Assembly: GCA_017420605.1 (NCBI GenBank)
Contig: JAFOIS010000309.1
Coordinates: 1 to 22,110, forward strand
From: Lachnospiraceae bacterium
Lineage (GTDB): Bacteria; Bacillota; Clostridia; Lachnospirales; Lachnospiraceae
Direction of reading: 5' to 3'
DNA length: 22,110 nucleotides
Part shown: piece after piece, positions 6,584 through 16,000 of the stretch
Position numbering within the stretch: position 1 is the stretch's first letter
How the letters are laid out: each line of letters begins with the position of its first letter
Program-made: the position numbers and the translations under genes
The notes under the pieces: generated by a model
Told to the model about the DNA's origin: nothing
Database searches by the model: none
Seen by the model: only the letters and a program-made list of their open reading frames with translations

Positions 6584-6608
6584 TCGCTCATTCTGCAGAA
6601 TGAACCGC

Positions 6609-6640
6609 AAAAAGAGCTGCGCTCACGCGCAGCTCTTTTT
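6609..6640. terminator. Bidirectional terminator between ferredoxin and lysC
   Basis: A perfect 14-bp stem (AAAAAGAGCTGCGC at 6609-6622, GCGCAGCTCTTTTT at 6627-6640) closes a TCAC loop. It ends in T tracts on both strands. It lies 25 bases after the ferredoxin stop and 75 bases beyond the lysC stop on the other strand, so it probably ends both converging transcripts. Confidence 0.92.
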
Positions 6641-6686
6641 GTATGTTCCGGACCGTACATTTTGCCGGCCGTATCTTCGTGACGCA

Positions 6687-6703
6687 GGACGGCGGCGCCG
6701 TCC
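6687..6703 (-). other. Hairpin just after the lysC stop, without T tract
   Basis: GGACGGC (6687-6693) and GCCGTCC (6697-6703) form a perfect 7-bp stem with a 3-base loop, 12 bases past the lysC stop. No T run follows on either strand, so it is not a standard terminator by itself. It may protect the 3' end of the mRNA that terminates at 6609-6640. Confidence 0.35.
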
Positions 6704-6715
6704 CTTTCTGCGTTC

Positions 6716-7924
6716 TCAGTCTTCCGTGATGAACATGTCGTGCACCGCGCGGCAGGCCCGGTCGGCCTGATCCTTCGCGATGATGACGGAGATGCGGATC
6801 TCGGACGTTGTGATCATTTCAATGTTCACGCCGACGTTGAAGAGCGCTTCGAAGACCTTCGACGCGATGCCGGGATGCGAGATCATGCCGGCGCCGACGA
6901 TCGAGACCTTGGCGATATCGCGGTCGATCACGAAAGAATCAAAGCCCAGTTTTTTGCGGTTTTCCGAAAGAAGCTTCTCCACCGTCTGTGCGTCCGCTTC
7001 CGCGATCGTGAAGGAAATCTCCTGCTTGCCGTCGTGTCCGGCCGACTGCACGATGACGTCGATATTGATGCGGTTTCTGGCCAGGAGATCAAACAGGCGG
7101 AACGCCGAACCCGGCCGGTCGGGGATCCCCGCCACCGATACACGATCCACGGTCTTGTCGAGCGCAACGCCGCTCACCAGCATTCTTTCCACTTTGACTT
7201 CCTCCTTCAGAACAGTTCCTTCGGCATCGGACAGGCTGGAGCGGAGCACCAGCGGGATACCGTATTTCTTGGCAAGCTCGACCGAACGGTTATGCAGGAC
7301 GCCGGCCCCCAGCGTCGCCAGGTTGAGCATTTCATCATACGTGATCTCATCCAGCTTCCGCGCGGTCGGCACGATCCGCGGATCGGCGGTATAGATGCCG
7401 TCGACGTCCGTATAGATCTCGCACAGATCCGCCTGGAGAGCCGCCGCGAGCGCGACCGCCGTCGTATCCGAGCCGCCGCGGCCGAGCGTCGTGACGTCGT
7501 CGTATTTGTTGACGCCCTGGAAGCCGGTCACGAGGACGACCTTTTTCGCCTCGAGTTCATGGCGGATCCGCTCGGTATCGATCTTCTTGAACCGGGCGTT
7601 GCCGTAGGCGCTCGTGGTGTGCATCCTCACCTGGAAAGCATTGAGGGAAATAGCCGGAACGCCGAGTTCCCCGAGCGCCATCGCGCAGAGCGCGACGGAG
7701 ATCTGCTCGCCGGTGGCAAGCAGCATATCCATTTCCCGTTTCGAAGCATCCGGGGCGATCTCCTTCGCTTTCGCAATGAGTTCATCCGTCGTTTTCCCCA
7801 TGGCGGAGAGAACGACGACCAGTTCGTTTCCTTCCCGCCAGGCGGCAGCGAGTTTTCTTGCCACGTGCCGGATGCGGTCTGCGTCTCCGACGGAAGTACC
7901 GCCGTATTTCCGAACGATCAGCAT
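6716..7924 (-). CDS. lysC: Aspartokinase
   Basis: This 402-residue protein catalyses phosphorylation of L-aspartate, the first step to lysine, threonine and methionine. The kinase domain shows KYGGTSVG at the N-terminus, GRGGSDTTAVALAAAL and YTDVDGIYTADPRIV. The C-terminal third has two ACT-type regulatory segments (GIPDRPGSAFRLFDLL and GAGMISHPGIASKVFEALF, then ITTSEIRISVII), so feedback inhibition by an end-product amino acid is expected. Length and layout are those of monofunctional Bacillota aspartokinases. The start at 7924 follows AAGGAG and overlaps the hom stop by seven bases, so the two are translationally coupled. It is the last gene of the prfB-hom-lysC operon. Confidence 0.95.
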   Translation of the reverse strand: MLIVRKYGGTSVGDADRIRHVARKLAAAWREGNELVVVLSAMGKTTDELIAKAKEIAPDASKREMDMLLATGEQISVALCAMALGELGVPAISLNAFQVRMHTTSAYGNARFKKIDTERIRHELEAKKVVLVTGFQGVNKYDDVTTLGRGGSDTTAVALAAALQADLCEIYTDVDGIYTADPRIVPTARKLDEITYDEMLNLATLGAGVLHNRSVELAKKYGIPLVLRSSLSDAEGTVLKEEVKVERMLVSGVALDKTVDRVSVAGIPDRPGSAFRLFDLLARNRINIDVIVQSAGHDGKQEISFTIAEADAQTVEKLLSENRKKLGFDSFVIDRDIAKVSIVGAGMISHPGIASKVFEALFNVGVNIEMITTSEIRISVIIAKDQADRACRAVHDMFITED

Positions 7925-8904
7925 TTCTTTTCGCTCCTTATTTCGTTCCTGTTTGCATACGCAAGCGCCTCCAGCACGTCGGAAGAGACGGCGGAGCCGG
8001 TCGCGTCCATGCCGGCGCCCTGTCCGGCGAAAAAGACGTCGCCGACCATGTTGCCGTGTACGAGGATCGCGTTAAAGACGCCGTTTACCGAATAGAACGG
8101 CGAGCTTTCCGATACGCGCCGCGGCGCGACGGATACGGAAATGCCCTCCGGCGTCTGTTTCGCTTCCGCGATCAGGCGGTATTTCTCGCCTTTTCTGACA
8201 GCGTCCCAGATATCCTCGACGGTGATCTTCGTGATCCCCTCGGTCGGCACGGTCCGGTAATCGATATAGGTTCCGAAGGCGATCGATCCGAGGATCGCGA
8301 TCTTCCGGCAGGCGTCGTAGCCTTCGACGTCGGCGGTCGGATCCTTTTCGGCGTAGCCCTTCGCCTGCGCCTCGGCAAGCGCCTGTTCGTACGGGACCAT
8401 TTCCTCCGCCATGCGCGTCAGGATATAGTTGGTCGTTCCGTTGAGGATCCCGGAGATGGAGTCGATCCGTTCCGTGCAAAGGCTCGTCCGGAGCGGACGG
8501 ATGATCGGGATCCCGCCGCCGCAGGAGGCCTCGAAAAGGTAAAGGACGCCGCTTTCTTCCGCGATCGAAAGAAGCTCGCGGCCGTATTCGGCCACGACGG
8601 CCTTGTTGCTCGTCACGACCGATTTTCCCGCGCGCAGCGCGCGTGCCGTAAACTCAAAGGCCGGATGCAGTCCGCCCATGGTCTCCACGACGACCGCAAC
8701 GTCCGGGTCGTTTTCGATCTCCGTGAAGTCCCGGACGAGCCGGTCTTCAAACGGATCCCCCCGGAAATCCCGGAGATCCAGGATATACGCGATCTCCGGC
8801 GAGAAGCCGCAGCGCTCTTCGATCTCTTTTCTGTTTTCGGTCAGCACCCGGCGGACGCCCTGTCCGACGGTGCCGTAGCCGCAGATAGCAATTTGCGTTT
8901 TCAT
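7918..8904 (-). CDS. hom: Homoserine dehydrogenase, short form without ACT domain
   Basis: This enzyme reduces aspartate semialdehyde to homoserine on the Thr/Met branch. Motifs are the NAD(P)-binding CGYGTVGQGV at the N-terminus, TSNKAVVAEYG, GILNGTTNYILTRM and AEKDPTADVEGYDACRKIAIL, which are the standard catalytic signatures. From the ATG at 8904 it has 328 residues. A TTG two codons upstream (8910) is possible but less likely. The usual Bacillota enzyme has about 400-430 residues with a C-terminal ACT domain. Here the chain ends right after the catalytic domain (GMDATGSAVSSDVLEALAYA), so direct allosteric control by threonine through an ACT domain is absent. Only 12 bases separate it from prfB and its ribosome site is weak, which suggests coupling to prfB translation. 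Confidence 0.93.
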   Translation of the reverse strand: MKTQIAICGYGTVGQGVRRVLTENRKEIEERCGFSPEIAYILDLRDFRGDPFEDRLVRDFTEIENDPDVAVVVETMGGLHPAFEFTARALRAGKSVVTSNKAVVAEYGRELLSIAEESGVLYLFEASCGGGIPIIRPLRTSLCTERIDSISGILNGTTNYILTRMAEEMVPYEQALAEAQAKGYAEKDPTADVEGYDACRKIAILGSIAFGTYIDYRTVPTEGITKITVEDIWDAVRKGEKYRLIAEAKQTPEGISVSVAPRRVSESSPFYSVNGVFNAILVHGNMVGDVFFAGQGAGMDATGSAVSSDVLEALAYANRNEIRSEKKC

Positions 8905-8916
8905 TTTCAATATACT

Positions 8917-10047
8917 TTACTGCGCCTTCGCGGCGTTCTTTTCATTCAGCGCGCTCCACCGGAGGTACGCGTTGATAAACTGGTCGATGTCGCCGTCCAG
9001 GACCTTGCCGGCATTTGCCTGTTCCTCGTCCGTCCGGAGATCCTTGATCATCTGGTACGGCTGCAGGAAGTAGGAGCGAATCTGGCTGCCCCACGCGATA
9101 TCCTTGATCTCGCCGCGGATATCGGAGAGCTTCTGCAGATTGGCTTCCTGCTTGAGCATGAGGAGCTTGATCTTCAGTTCCTGCATGGCTTTGTCTTTAT
9201 TCTGGAACTGCGACCGCTCGTTCTGGCAGGTCACCACGATCCCGGTCGGGAAGTGCGTGATGCGGATCGCCGAAGAGGTCTTGTTGATATGCTGGCCGCC
9301 GGCGCCGGAAGAACGGTAGGTATCGATGCGGATGTCCTTGTCGTCGATCTCGATGTCGATGTCTTCCTTGATATCCGGGATGACGTCGCAGGATACGAAC
9401 GAGGTCTGGCGCTTGCCCGCCGCGTTGAACGGGGAAATGCGGACCAGACGGTGCACGCCCTTTTCAGATTTGAGAAGGCCGTAGGCATTCGGGCCGTTGA
9501 CTTCGAAGGTCACGGACTTGATGCCCGCTTCGTCGCCGTCCTGCAGGTCGCGGACCACGAGCTCGAAGCCCTTCCGGTCCGCCCATTTGCTGTACATGCG
9601 GAACAGCATCGACGCCCAGTCGCAGGCTTCGGTACCGCCCGCGCCCGGATGGAGCGTCACGATCGCGTTGTCTTTATCATAGGGTCCTGAAAGGAGCGTT
9701 TCGAGCCGCATTGCTTCATAATGCGCCTTGAAGGCCTCCATCATCTCCTGTGCCTCCGGCACATAGGAGGGATCCGGCTCTTCGTCCGCCATCTCGATCA
9801 GGGTCTCCAGATCGTCTTTTTCGGCGCACAGCTTCGCATACCCTTCAATATCGCTCTTCAGGATATTGAGGAGTTTGACTTTTTCCTGTGCTACGTCGGG
9901 TTTGTCCCAGAGGCCCGGCTCCTCCATTTCACGGGTCAGTTCTTCGACTCTGCGCTTCTTTTCAGCGAGGTCAAGTGAATCCCCCATTTCCACAAGTGGT
10001 TTTTCGTAGGAAGCAAGTTCATACCGGATCGGATCCAGCTCTACCAT
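8917..10047 (-). CDS. prfB: Peptide chain release factor 2, no frameshift
   Basis: This 376-residue protein recognises UGA and UAA stop codons and triggers peptide release. The RF2 discriminator SPF is at 205-207 and the catalytic GGQ at 250-252, the same numbering as I recall for E. coli RF2. The start chosen is ATG 10047 (MVELDPIRYEL), preceded by GAAGGTGAC. The open frame runs 58 codons further upstream, but that part contains the promoter and has no protein character. Many prfB genes need a +1 frameshift at codons 25-26 (CTT TGA C). Here the reading is CTT GAC at exactly codons 25-26 and the gene is continuous, so autoregulation by frameshifting should be lost. It is the first gene of the operon. 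Confidence 0.95.
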   Translation of the reverse strand: MVELDPIRYELASYEKPLVEMGDSLDLAEKKRRVEELTREMEEPGLWDKPDVAQEKVKLLNILKSDIEGYAKLCAEKDDLETLIEMADEEPDPSYVPEAQEMMEAFKAHYEAMRLETLLSGPYDKDNAIVTLHPGAGGTEACDWASMLFRMYSKWADRKGFELVVRDLQDGDEAGIKSVTFEVNGPNAYGLLKSEKGVHRLVRISPFNAAGKRQTSFVSCDVIPDIKEDIDIEIDDKDIRIDTYRSSGAGGQHINKTSSAIRITHFPTGIVVTCQNERSQFQNKDKAMQELKIKLLMLKQEANLQKLSDIRGEIKDIAWGSQIRSYFLQPYQMIKDLRTDEEQANAGKVLDGDIDQFINAYLRWSALNEKNAAKAQ

Positions 10048-10092
10048 TGTGTCACCTTCTTTCTTTGTGTGCACGTTGACGGATTTCGTATT

Positions 10093-10121
10093 ATCATATC
10101 GTATCTTTCGGCGTCTTGCAA
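10093..10121 (-). promoter_or_regulatory. Promoter of the prfB-hom-lysC operon
   Basis: On the minus strand, TTGCAA (10121-10116) is followed after 17 bases by TATGAT (10098-10093). The leader to the prfB start would be only about 40 bases, which leaves no room for a lysine riboswitch or T-box in front of this amino-acid operon. Confidence 0.8.
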
Positions 10122-10150
10122 GCGGCAAAGCCGCCCGGCGGCGCGCGGCG

Positions 10151-10179
10151 TTGCATTTTCCGCGAAAGGTGATTATAAT
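10151..10179 (+). promoter_or_regulatory. Promoter of the trkAH-addBA gene set
   Basis: TTGCAT (10151-10156), a 17-base spacer and a perfect TATAAT (10174-10179), 74 bases before the trkA start. It diverges from the prfB promoter. The two -35 boxes are 29 bases apart across a very GC-rich segment containing GCGGC/GCCGC inverted repeats. Confidence 0.85.
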
Positions 10180-10201
10180 GTAATGGAGTATTGCTAAAAA
10201 T

Positions 10202-10240
10202 CCGGCCGAAAAAGCCGGCATTTTCCGGCAGATTTGCCGG
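10202..10240 (+). promoter_or_regulatory. Four-segment hairpin leader before trkA
   Basis: CCGGC (10202-10206), GCCGG (10214-10218), CCGGCA (10225-10230) and TGCCGG (10235-10240) can pair 1:2 plus 3:4, or alternatively 2:3. The last segment ends just before the GGGAG ribosome site (10243-10247). The layout resembles a small attenuator or translation switch, but no ligand or leader peptide is evident. Confidence 0.35.
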
Positions 10241-10253
10241 ACGGGAGCCAGTT

Positions 10254-11615
10254 ATGAATATTATCATCGCAGGTACGGGCAAGGTCGGCGGCGCGCTGAC
10301 GCGCCTCCTCTCCTCGGAGGGATACGACCTGACCGTCATCGATCTGCATGCGGACGTGCTGGAGAGCATCGTGGAAAAACACGACGTCATCTCCGTGGAG
10401 GGCAACTGCGCGCAGATGTCCGTCCTCAAGGCGGCGGGCGTCGAAACGGCCGACCTCCTCATTGCGGCGACACGCGAAGACGAAGTGAACCTTCTGTGCT
10501 GCATGACCGCCCACGCCCTGAACCCGAAGATCCATACGATCGCGCGGATCCGCGATCCGGAATACAACGACCAGATCTACATGATGCGCGATTCCTTCGC
10601 GCTGTCCATGGCCGTCAATCCCGAGCTGCAGGCGGCGACCGAGATCGCCCGCCTCCTCGAATATCCGGGCTTCCTGCAGCGGGACTCTTTCGTACAGGAC
10701 AGGGTCGAGATCGTCGAGATCCTGCTCAATGAAAAGAATCCCCTCTGCGACAAGGCCCTCATCGACCTGCCGTCCATCGCGAAATGCCGCGTCCTCGTAT
10801 GCACCGTCGTCCGTGACCGGCAGACCATCATGCCGGACGGCCATTTCGTTCTGCGTGCCGGCGACCGCATTTTCGTGACCGCGCCGACCCAGGAACTGAC
10901 CACGCTCCTCTCCAACCTCGGCATCCTCACCCGCAAGGTGCGCCGGGTCGCCCTGTGCGGCGGCGGACGCGTGAGTTTCTACCTGGCGAAAATGCTGCTC
11001 CGCGCGGGCATTTCCGTGCTGCTTATCGAAAAAGACCCCGAACGGGCGCGCGAGCTTTCGGAACTTTTGCCGGATGCGGACGTCGTCCTCGGCGACGCGA
11101 CAAGTCATACCGTGCTCGAGCAGGAGGACGTGGACCGGTGCGACGCGGTCGTCTCCCTCACGGGTCTCGATGAAATGAACATCATCATTTCCCTTTATGC
11201 GCACGATCTCGGCGTCAGCCAGGTCATCACCAAGGTGGGCCGGGAGGAAAGTATCGGCATCGTCAACCGGCTCGCGACCGGTTCCGCGATCTGCCCGCAG
11301 GAGCTGTGCGGCAGCATCATCGTCCGTTACGTGCGCGCGGCCGAACGGGAAAGCGGCGCCGCGATCACGATCCACTCCATCGCCTCCGGCATGGCGGAAG
11401 CGTCCGAATTCATGGTGGATGAAAAAACGCTCAACCGCGGCAAGCCGCTCCGCGACATCCGGCTGCGGAAAAACACCCTGCTCGTGTGCATCAGCCGGAA
11501 CGGCCGCATGGAGATCCCGAACGGCAATTCCTCCTTCGAAACGGGCGACACGGTCGTCGTCGTCACCGAACGCAACAGCATGGTACAGGAACTCAACGAT
11601 ATTTTTCAGGTCTGA
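10254..11615 (+). CDS. trkA: Trk potassium uptake regulatory subunit TrkA
   Basis: This 453-residue cytoplasmic protein gates the TrkH channel in response to nucleotides. It has two tandem RCK units. The first begins MNIIIAGTGKVGGAL (Rossmann GxGxxG) with the acidic VIDLHADV strand end, and is followed by a TrkA-C domain. The second begins near residue 232 with VALCGGGRVSFYLA and VLLIEKDPERA, again followed by TrkA-C (PLRDIRLRKNTLLVCI). Length fits double-RCK TrkA. The ATG at 10254 is chosen because it starts the Rossmann strand and has GGGAG in front; an in-frame ATG at 10191 lies in the leader. The stop is three bases before trkH. Confidence 0.95.
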   Translation: MNIIIAGTGKVGGALTRLLSSEGYDLTVIDLHADVLESIVEKHDVISVEGNCAQMSVLKAAGVETADLLIAATREDEVNLLCCMTAHALNPKIHTIARIRDPEYNDQIYMMRDSFALSMAVNPELQAATEIARLLEYPGFLQRDSFVQDRVEIVEILLNEKNPLCDKALIDLPSIAKCRVLVCTVVRDRQTIMPDGHFVLRAGDRIFVTAPTQELTTLLSNLGILTRKVRRVALCGGGRVSFYLAKMLLRAGISVLLIEKDPERARELSELLPDADVVLGDATSHTVLEQEDVDRCDAVVSLTGLDEMNIIISLYAHDLGVSQVITKVGREESIGIVNRLATGSAICPQELCGSIIVRYVRAAERESGAAITIHSIASGMAEASEFMVDEKTLNRGKPLRDIRLRKNTLLVCISRNGRMEIPNGNSSFETGDTVVVVTERNSMVQELNDIFQV

Positions 11616-11618
11616 TAA

Positions 11619-13073
11619 ATGAACTACAAGATGATCGGCCGTTTCCTTTCGGCAGTGCTTGCGATCGAAGCGGTCTTCATGATCCCGGCGGCGCTGATCG
11701 CCGTCGTAACGAAAGAGGGTTCCCTTGCCCTCATCTTTGCCGGATGCATCGGGCTGATCGCGGCGGTCGCCCTCGTGCTGTATCTGGTGAGCCGCGGCGC
11801 CAAAGCGCGTTTCTTCGCCCGCGAAGGACTTGCCTGCGTCGGTCTCGGCTGGATCTTCATCAGTCTCTTCGGCTGTCTGCCGTTCTATCTGTCCGGCCAG
11901 ATCCCGCACTTCATCGACGCGCTGTTTGAGATCGTCTCCGGCTTCACGACGACCGGCGCCTCGATCCTCACCGACGTGGAAGCACTCTCCCGCGCGCTCC
12001 TCTACTGGCGAAGCTTCTCTCACTGGCTGGGCGGCATGGGCGTTCTGGTCTTCATGATGGTCTTCCTTTCCGATAAGGGAAGGGATACCGGCTTTACGCT
12101 GCACATCCTCCGGGCGGAGAGCCCGGGTCCCGAGGTCACGAAGCTTGTGCCGCATATGCGCGATTCCTCGATCCTTCTTTACGGGATCTACATCGTGCTG
12201 ACCGTCCTCGATTTCCTGTTCCTTGTAGCGGGCGGCATGCCGGCTTTCCATGCCGTATGCCTTACCTTCGGCACGGCGGGCACCGGCGGTTTCGGCGTCC
12301 TGAACTCCAGCATGGGCTCCTACAGCCCCTATCTCCAGTGGGTCACGACCGTCTTCATGCTGCTCTTCGGCGTCAACTTCAACATCTACTTCGCCCTGCT
12401 CCTGAAGCGCTGGAAAAACGTCCTGCGCGACTCCGAGCTGCGGCTGTATTTCACCATCGTGCTCTGCTCCATCGCGGCGATCACGCTCAATATCCGGCCG
12501 ATGTTCCCGAGCCTTGGCGAAACGATCCGCCATGCCGCCTTCCAGGTCGCCAGTATCATCACGACGACCGGCTACGGCACGGTCGACTTCGACCTGTGGC
12601 CCTCGTTCTCGAAAATGCTTCTGCTCATCCTCATGGTCGTCGGCGCCTGCGCCGGCAGCACCGGCGGCGGCATCAAGGTCTCCCGTCTCCTTCTGCTTCT
12701 CAAGTCCGTGATGCGGCACATCCGCAAATCCACCTATCCGCAGAAGGTCGAGACGATCCGTGTGAGCGGCCAGCCGATCTCCGAGAAAGTCCTGCACGCC
12801 ACCGTCCTTTACCTTTCGGTCTACGGGGCGGTGCTCGGCGCAAGCTTCCTCCTTGTTTCGCTCGATCCTTTCTCGGTCGATACACATATCTCGGCCGTAC
12901 TCGCCTGCATCAACAACATCGGGCCGGGTCTTTCGGCCGTGGGTCCGACGCAGAACTACGCCGGCTACAGCGTCCTGTCGAAATGCGTCCTGATCTTCGA
13001 TATGCTGGCGGGCCGTCTTGAGCTTCTGCCGATCCTCTGCCTTCTCAATCCCGCGACCTGGCGGAGACGGTGA
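11619..13073 (+). CDS. trkH: Trk potassium uptake membrane subunit TrkH
   Basis: This 484-residue integral membrane protein is the potassium-translocating channel of the Trk system. The four pore-loop filter regions are visible: SGFTTTGAS (about 107-115), FGTAGTGGFG (about 217-225), ITTTGYGTVDF (about 314-323) and NNIGPGLSAVGP (about 432-443). Each has the selectivity-filter glycine. Many hydrophobic helices lie between them. It follows trkA by three bases with no clear ribosome site of its own, so translation is probably coupled. Length and layout are normal for TrkH/KtrB-like proteins, and TrkA as partner favours TrkH. Confidence 0.95.
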   Translation: MNYKMIGRFLSAVLAIEAVFMIPAALIAVVTKEGSLALIFAGCIGLIAAVALVLYLVSRGAKARFFAREGLACVGLGWIFISLFGCLPFYLSGQIPHFIDALFEIVSGFTTTGASILTDVEALSRALLYWRSFSHWLGGMGVLVFMMVFLSDKGRDTGFTLHILRAESPGPEVTKLVPHMRDSSILLYGIYIVLTVLDFLFLVAGGMPAFHAVCLTFGTAGTGGFGVLNSSMGSYSPYLQWVTTVFMLLFGVNFNIYFALLLKRWKNVLRDSELRLYFTIVLCSIAAITLNIRPMFPSLGETIRHAAFQVASIITTTGYGTVDFDLWPSFSKMLLLILMVVGACAGSTGGGIKVSRLLLLLKSVMRHIRKSTYPQKVETIRVSGQPISEKVLHATVLYLSVYGAVLGASFLLVSLDPFSVDTHISAVLACINNIGPGLSAVGPTQNYAGYSVLSKCVLIFDMLAGRLELLPILCLLNPATWRRR

Positions 13074-13076
13074 CGC

Positions 13077-16000
13077 ATGGCGCTCACACTCTTTCCGGGG
13101 CCTTCCGGCGCAGGCAAGACGTATACGCTCCTTTCGCGTCTGATCCGCGAATCGGTCGAGAGGCCGGACGAAAACTTCCTGCTCCTTGTGCCGGAACAGT
13201 ACTCCATGGCCGCGCAGGCGTCCCTGGTGCGCATGCATCCCCGGCACGGCATCCTGAACATCGACGTTCTCAGCTTTCAGCGTCTGGCCTTCCGGATCCT
13301 GGAGGAGACCGGGGGGCAGATCCTCGAACTTCTGGACGATACCGGCAAGCAGTTCGTGCTCCGGCGGCTTGCCCTGACGGAGGGAAAGCAGCTGGAAGTC
13401 CTCTCCGGCGCCCTTTCGAAAAACGGCGCGATCGCCGACCTCAAATCCGTCTTTTCGGAACTCATGCAGTACCACGTCTCCGCGGACGACCTTCTTGCGG
13501 CGGCGGAAAAATGCACGGGCCCGCTGCGCCTCAAGCTGCGGGATATCGCCGGTCTCAAAAAGCAATACGAAAAATACTGCGAAAACAATCTCCAGAACGC
13601 CGAAGAAGTGCCCGTCCTGCTTGGCGGCGCCGTACCGCGCTCGAAGTATCTTAGGAACTGCACGGTCGCTCTCGACGGCTATACCGGATTCACGCCCTCG
13701 CAGCTCGTGCTCATCCGGTCGCTCCTTATGCATGCAAGGAACGTCTACGTCACCGTCACCTGCGAAGCGGATACCGACTTTTTCTCCCCCATTCCGGAGA
13801 ACGATCTTTTCCGTCCGGGCCGCGAGATGATCCGCAGCCTCCTTTATGCCGCGGAGGATGTGCGCGTCCCGCTTTGCAGCCCCGTCCGCGTCTTTCCGCA
13901 TGAAAAGAGCCGCGCGTCGGGGTCGCCTGCGCTCCGGCACCTCGAACGCAGCCTTTTCCGGCAGCATCCTTCCGTCTATAAGGGAGACGCTTCGGCCGTC
14001 TCCGTCACTTCCTTTGCGGACCCGGCTTCGGAGATCCGCGGCATCGCCCGCAGCATACGCCGCCTCGTCCGCGCCGAAGGGCTGCGCTACCGCGATATCG
14101 CCCTGCTTTCCGGCGATCCCGTCTCCTACGGGGACCTCGTCCGCCGGATCTTCACGGAGGAGGGCATTCCCTTCTTCGTCGACGAAAAACGGAGCATCCT
14201 CGGCGAGCCGCTCATCGAATTCGTCCGCGCGCTCCTTGCGCTCATGGACGACGGCTGGACGGGCGAGATCATCACCCGCCTTCTGCGCACCGGCTATCTC
14301 CCGGTTGCGGAGGACCTTGTTTACCGGCTGGAAAACTATATCCTCGCGCTCGGCCTGCGGGGGAAGCGCGCCTTCCATGAGCCGTTCCTTCTCATCTATC
14401 CCGGGGAGGATCCGGCGGAGGTTCCGGCTCTCAACGCCGTCCGCCGCGCCATTCTCTCCGTGCTCGATCCCTTCGAGGAGGCTTTCCGTACGCCGCACGC
14501 GACGGTCCGCATGCGCGTCCGCGCCCTCTATGACCTGATCAGCGCGCTTGAACTCCAGCAGAAGACGGCGGATCGGGCCGCGCAGCTTAAGAGCGCGGGC
14601 GACGTGACCGGCGCGGCGGAGCTCCTCCGTCTCTACCCGGTCCTCATCGACATCCTCGACCGCCTCGTCGGCGTGCTCGGCGATACGTCTCTTTCCATAT
14701 CCGACTTTACCTCACTCCTGGAGACGGCCTTCTCCGAGACCCGTTTCGGGCTCATCCCGCCCGGAAACGACGCCGTGATGGTCTGCGATATGGAACGCAG
14801 CCGCTTAAGTTCTGTCGACGTCCTGTTTTTCGCCGGCTGCAACGAAGGCCTGCTGCCCAAAGCCGTGCCGCCCGGCGGACTCCTCACCGAGGCCGACCGG
14901 GAGGTGCTGCTCCGGGCGGGGATCCGTCTTGCGCCTTCGGCGCGGGAAGAACTGATCCGCTCGCGGTATTACCTGTACCTCGCCCTGACAAGGCCGGAAA
15001 AACAGCTCCGTCTATCCTACACCCGTATGGGCGGGGATGCGCAGGAGATGCGGCCTTCCTATATCCTCGGGCTCATCCGCAGGATCCTGCCGCGCCTTTC
15101 GGAGACCGCGGAGGCGGACGTCTCCCTGTCCGACACCGAGACCTACGCGGACGGCCTCCGGTACCTCGCCGGCCGCATCCGCACGATCACAGAGGAGACA
15201 GCGCCCGCTTTCCGCGCACTTGCAGCCTCCCTGTCCGAAGATCCCGGATCCCGGGCGGGTGTCGCGAAGATCCTCGGCGCCGCGCGCCTTTCCCGTCCGC
15301 CGGAATCGATCGGCGAAGAAAACGCCCGCGCGCTCTACGGCGCGACGCTCACCGGCTCCGCCACCCGGCTCGAACAGTATGCGAAGTGTCCGTTCTCCTA
15401 TTTTGCGGCGTTCGGACTTAAGCTCAGCGAGCGCTACGAGTTTTCTCCCTCCGGTCTGGACCGGGGGAATATCCTGCACACGGCGCTGGAGAATTTTTCC
15501 CGCGCGCTTCCCGACGAGGGCCTTCGCTGGCAGGACCTGTCCGACGGCGACCTCGCATCGCGGGTCCGGAGCGCGGTGGAGGATGCCGCCGCTGTCTACG
15601 GCAACCGTCTTTTTATGTCGTCCGCGCGCTCGCAGTATGAGATCGGGCGGCTCGCCCGCATGGCGGAACGGTCCGTCTGGGCGATGCGCGAGCAGCTCCG
15701 CGCCGGCGCGTTCGATACCGCCGCGTATGAAAAAGCCTTCCGGGAAAACGGGAACGGCATTTCCGATATCCTGATGCCGGACGGCACGTCGCTGCGCCTC
15801 ACCGGAAGGATCGACCGGCTCGATCTTTCCTTCTCGGAAAAAGCCGTCTACGTCAAGATCATGGATTACAAGACCGGCAATACGGTTTTCGACCTTTCCG
15901 ACGCCTATTACGGCCTTGCGCTCCAGCTGCCGCTTTACATGAACGCGGCGCTCCGCGAGGCCGGCCGCATGACCGGCCTGATCCCGGTCCCGGCAGGTAT

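Noticed and set aside
6740..9690. Long overlapping plus-strand frames (451 and 610 codons)
   Set aside because: Shadows of lysC, hom and prfB on the minus strand.
9968..9990. Active programmed frameshift in prfB
   Set aside because: The frame is continuous through codons 25-26 and no in-frame TGA is present, so no shift is needed.
10048..10221. N-terminal extension of prfB by 58 codons
   Set aside because: The segment contains the proposed promoter and the ribosome site of the start at 10047, and does not resemble RF2.
10194..14498. 1434-codon open frame on the minus strand
   Set aside because: It lies antisense to trkA, trkH and the first part of addB, all of which have clear motifs. The translation is Arg/Asp/Glu-rich without domains, and no ribosome site or promoter supports it. 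Stop codons are rare antisense to GC-rich biased codons.
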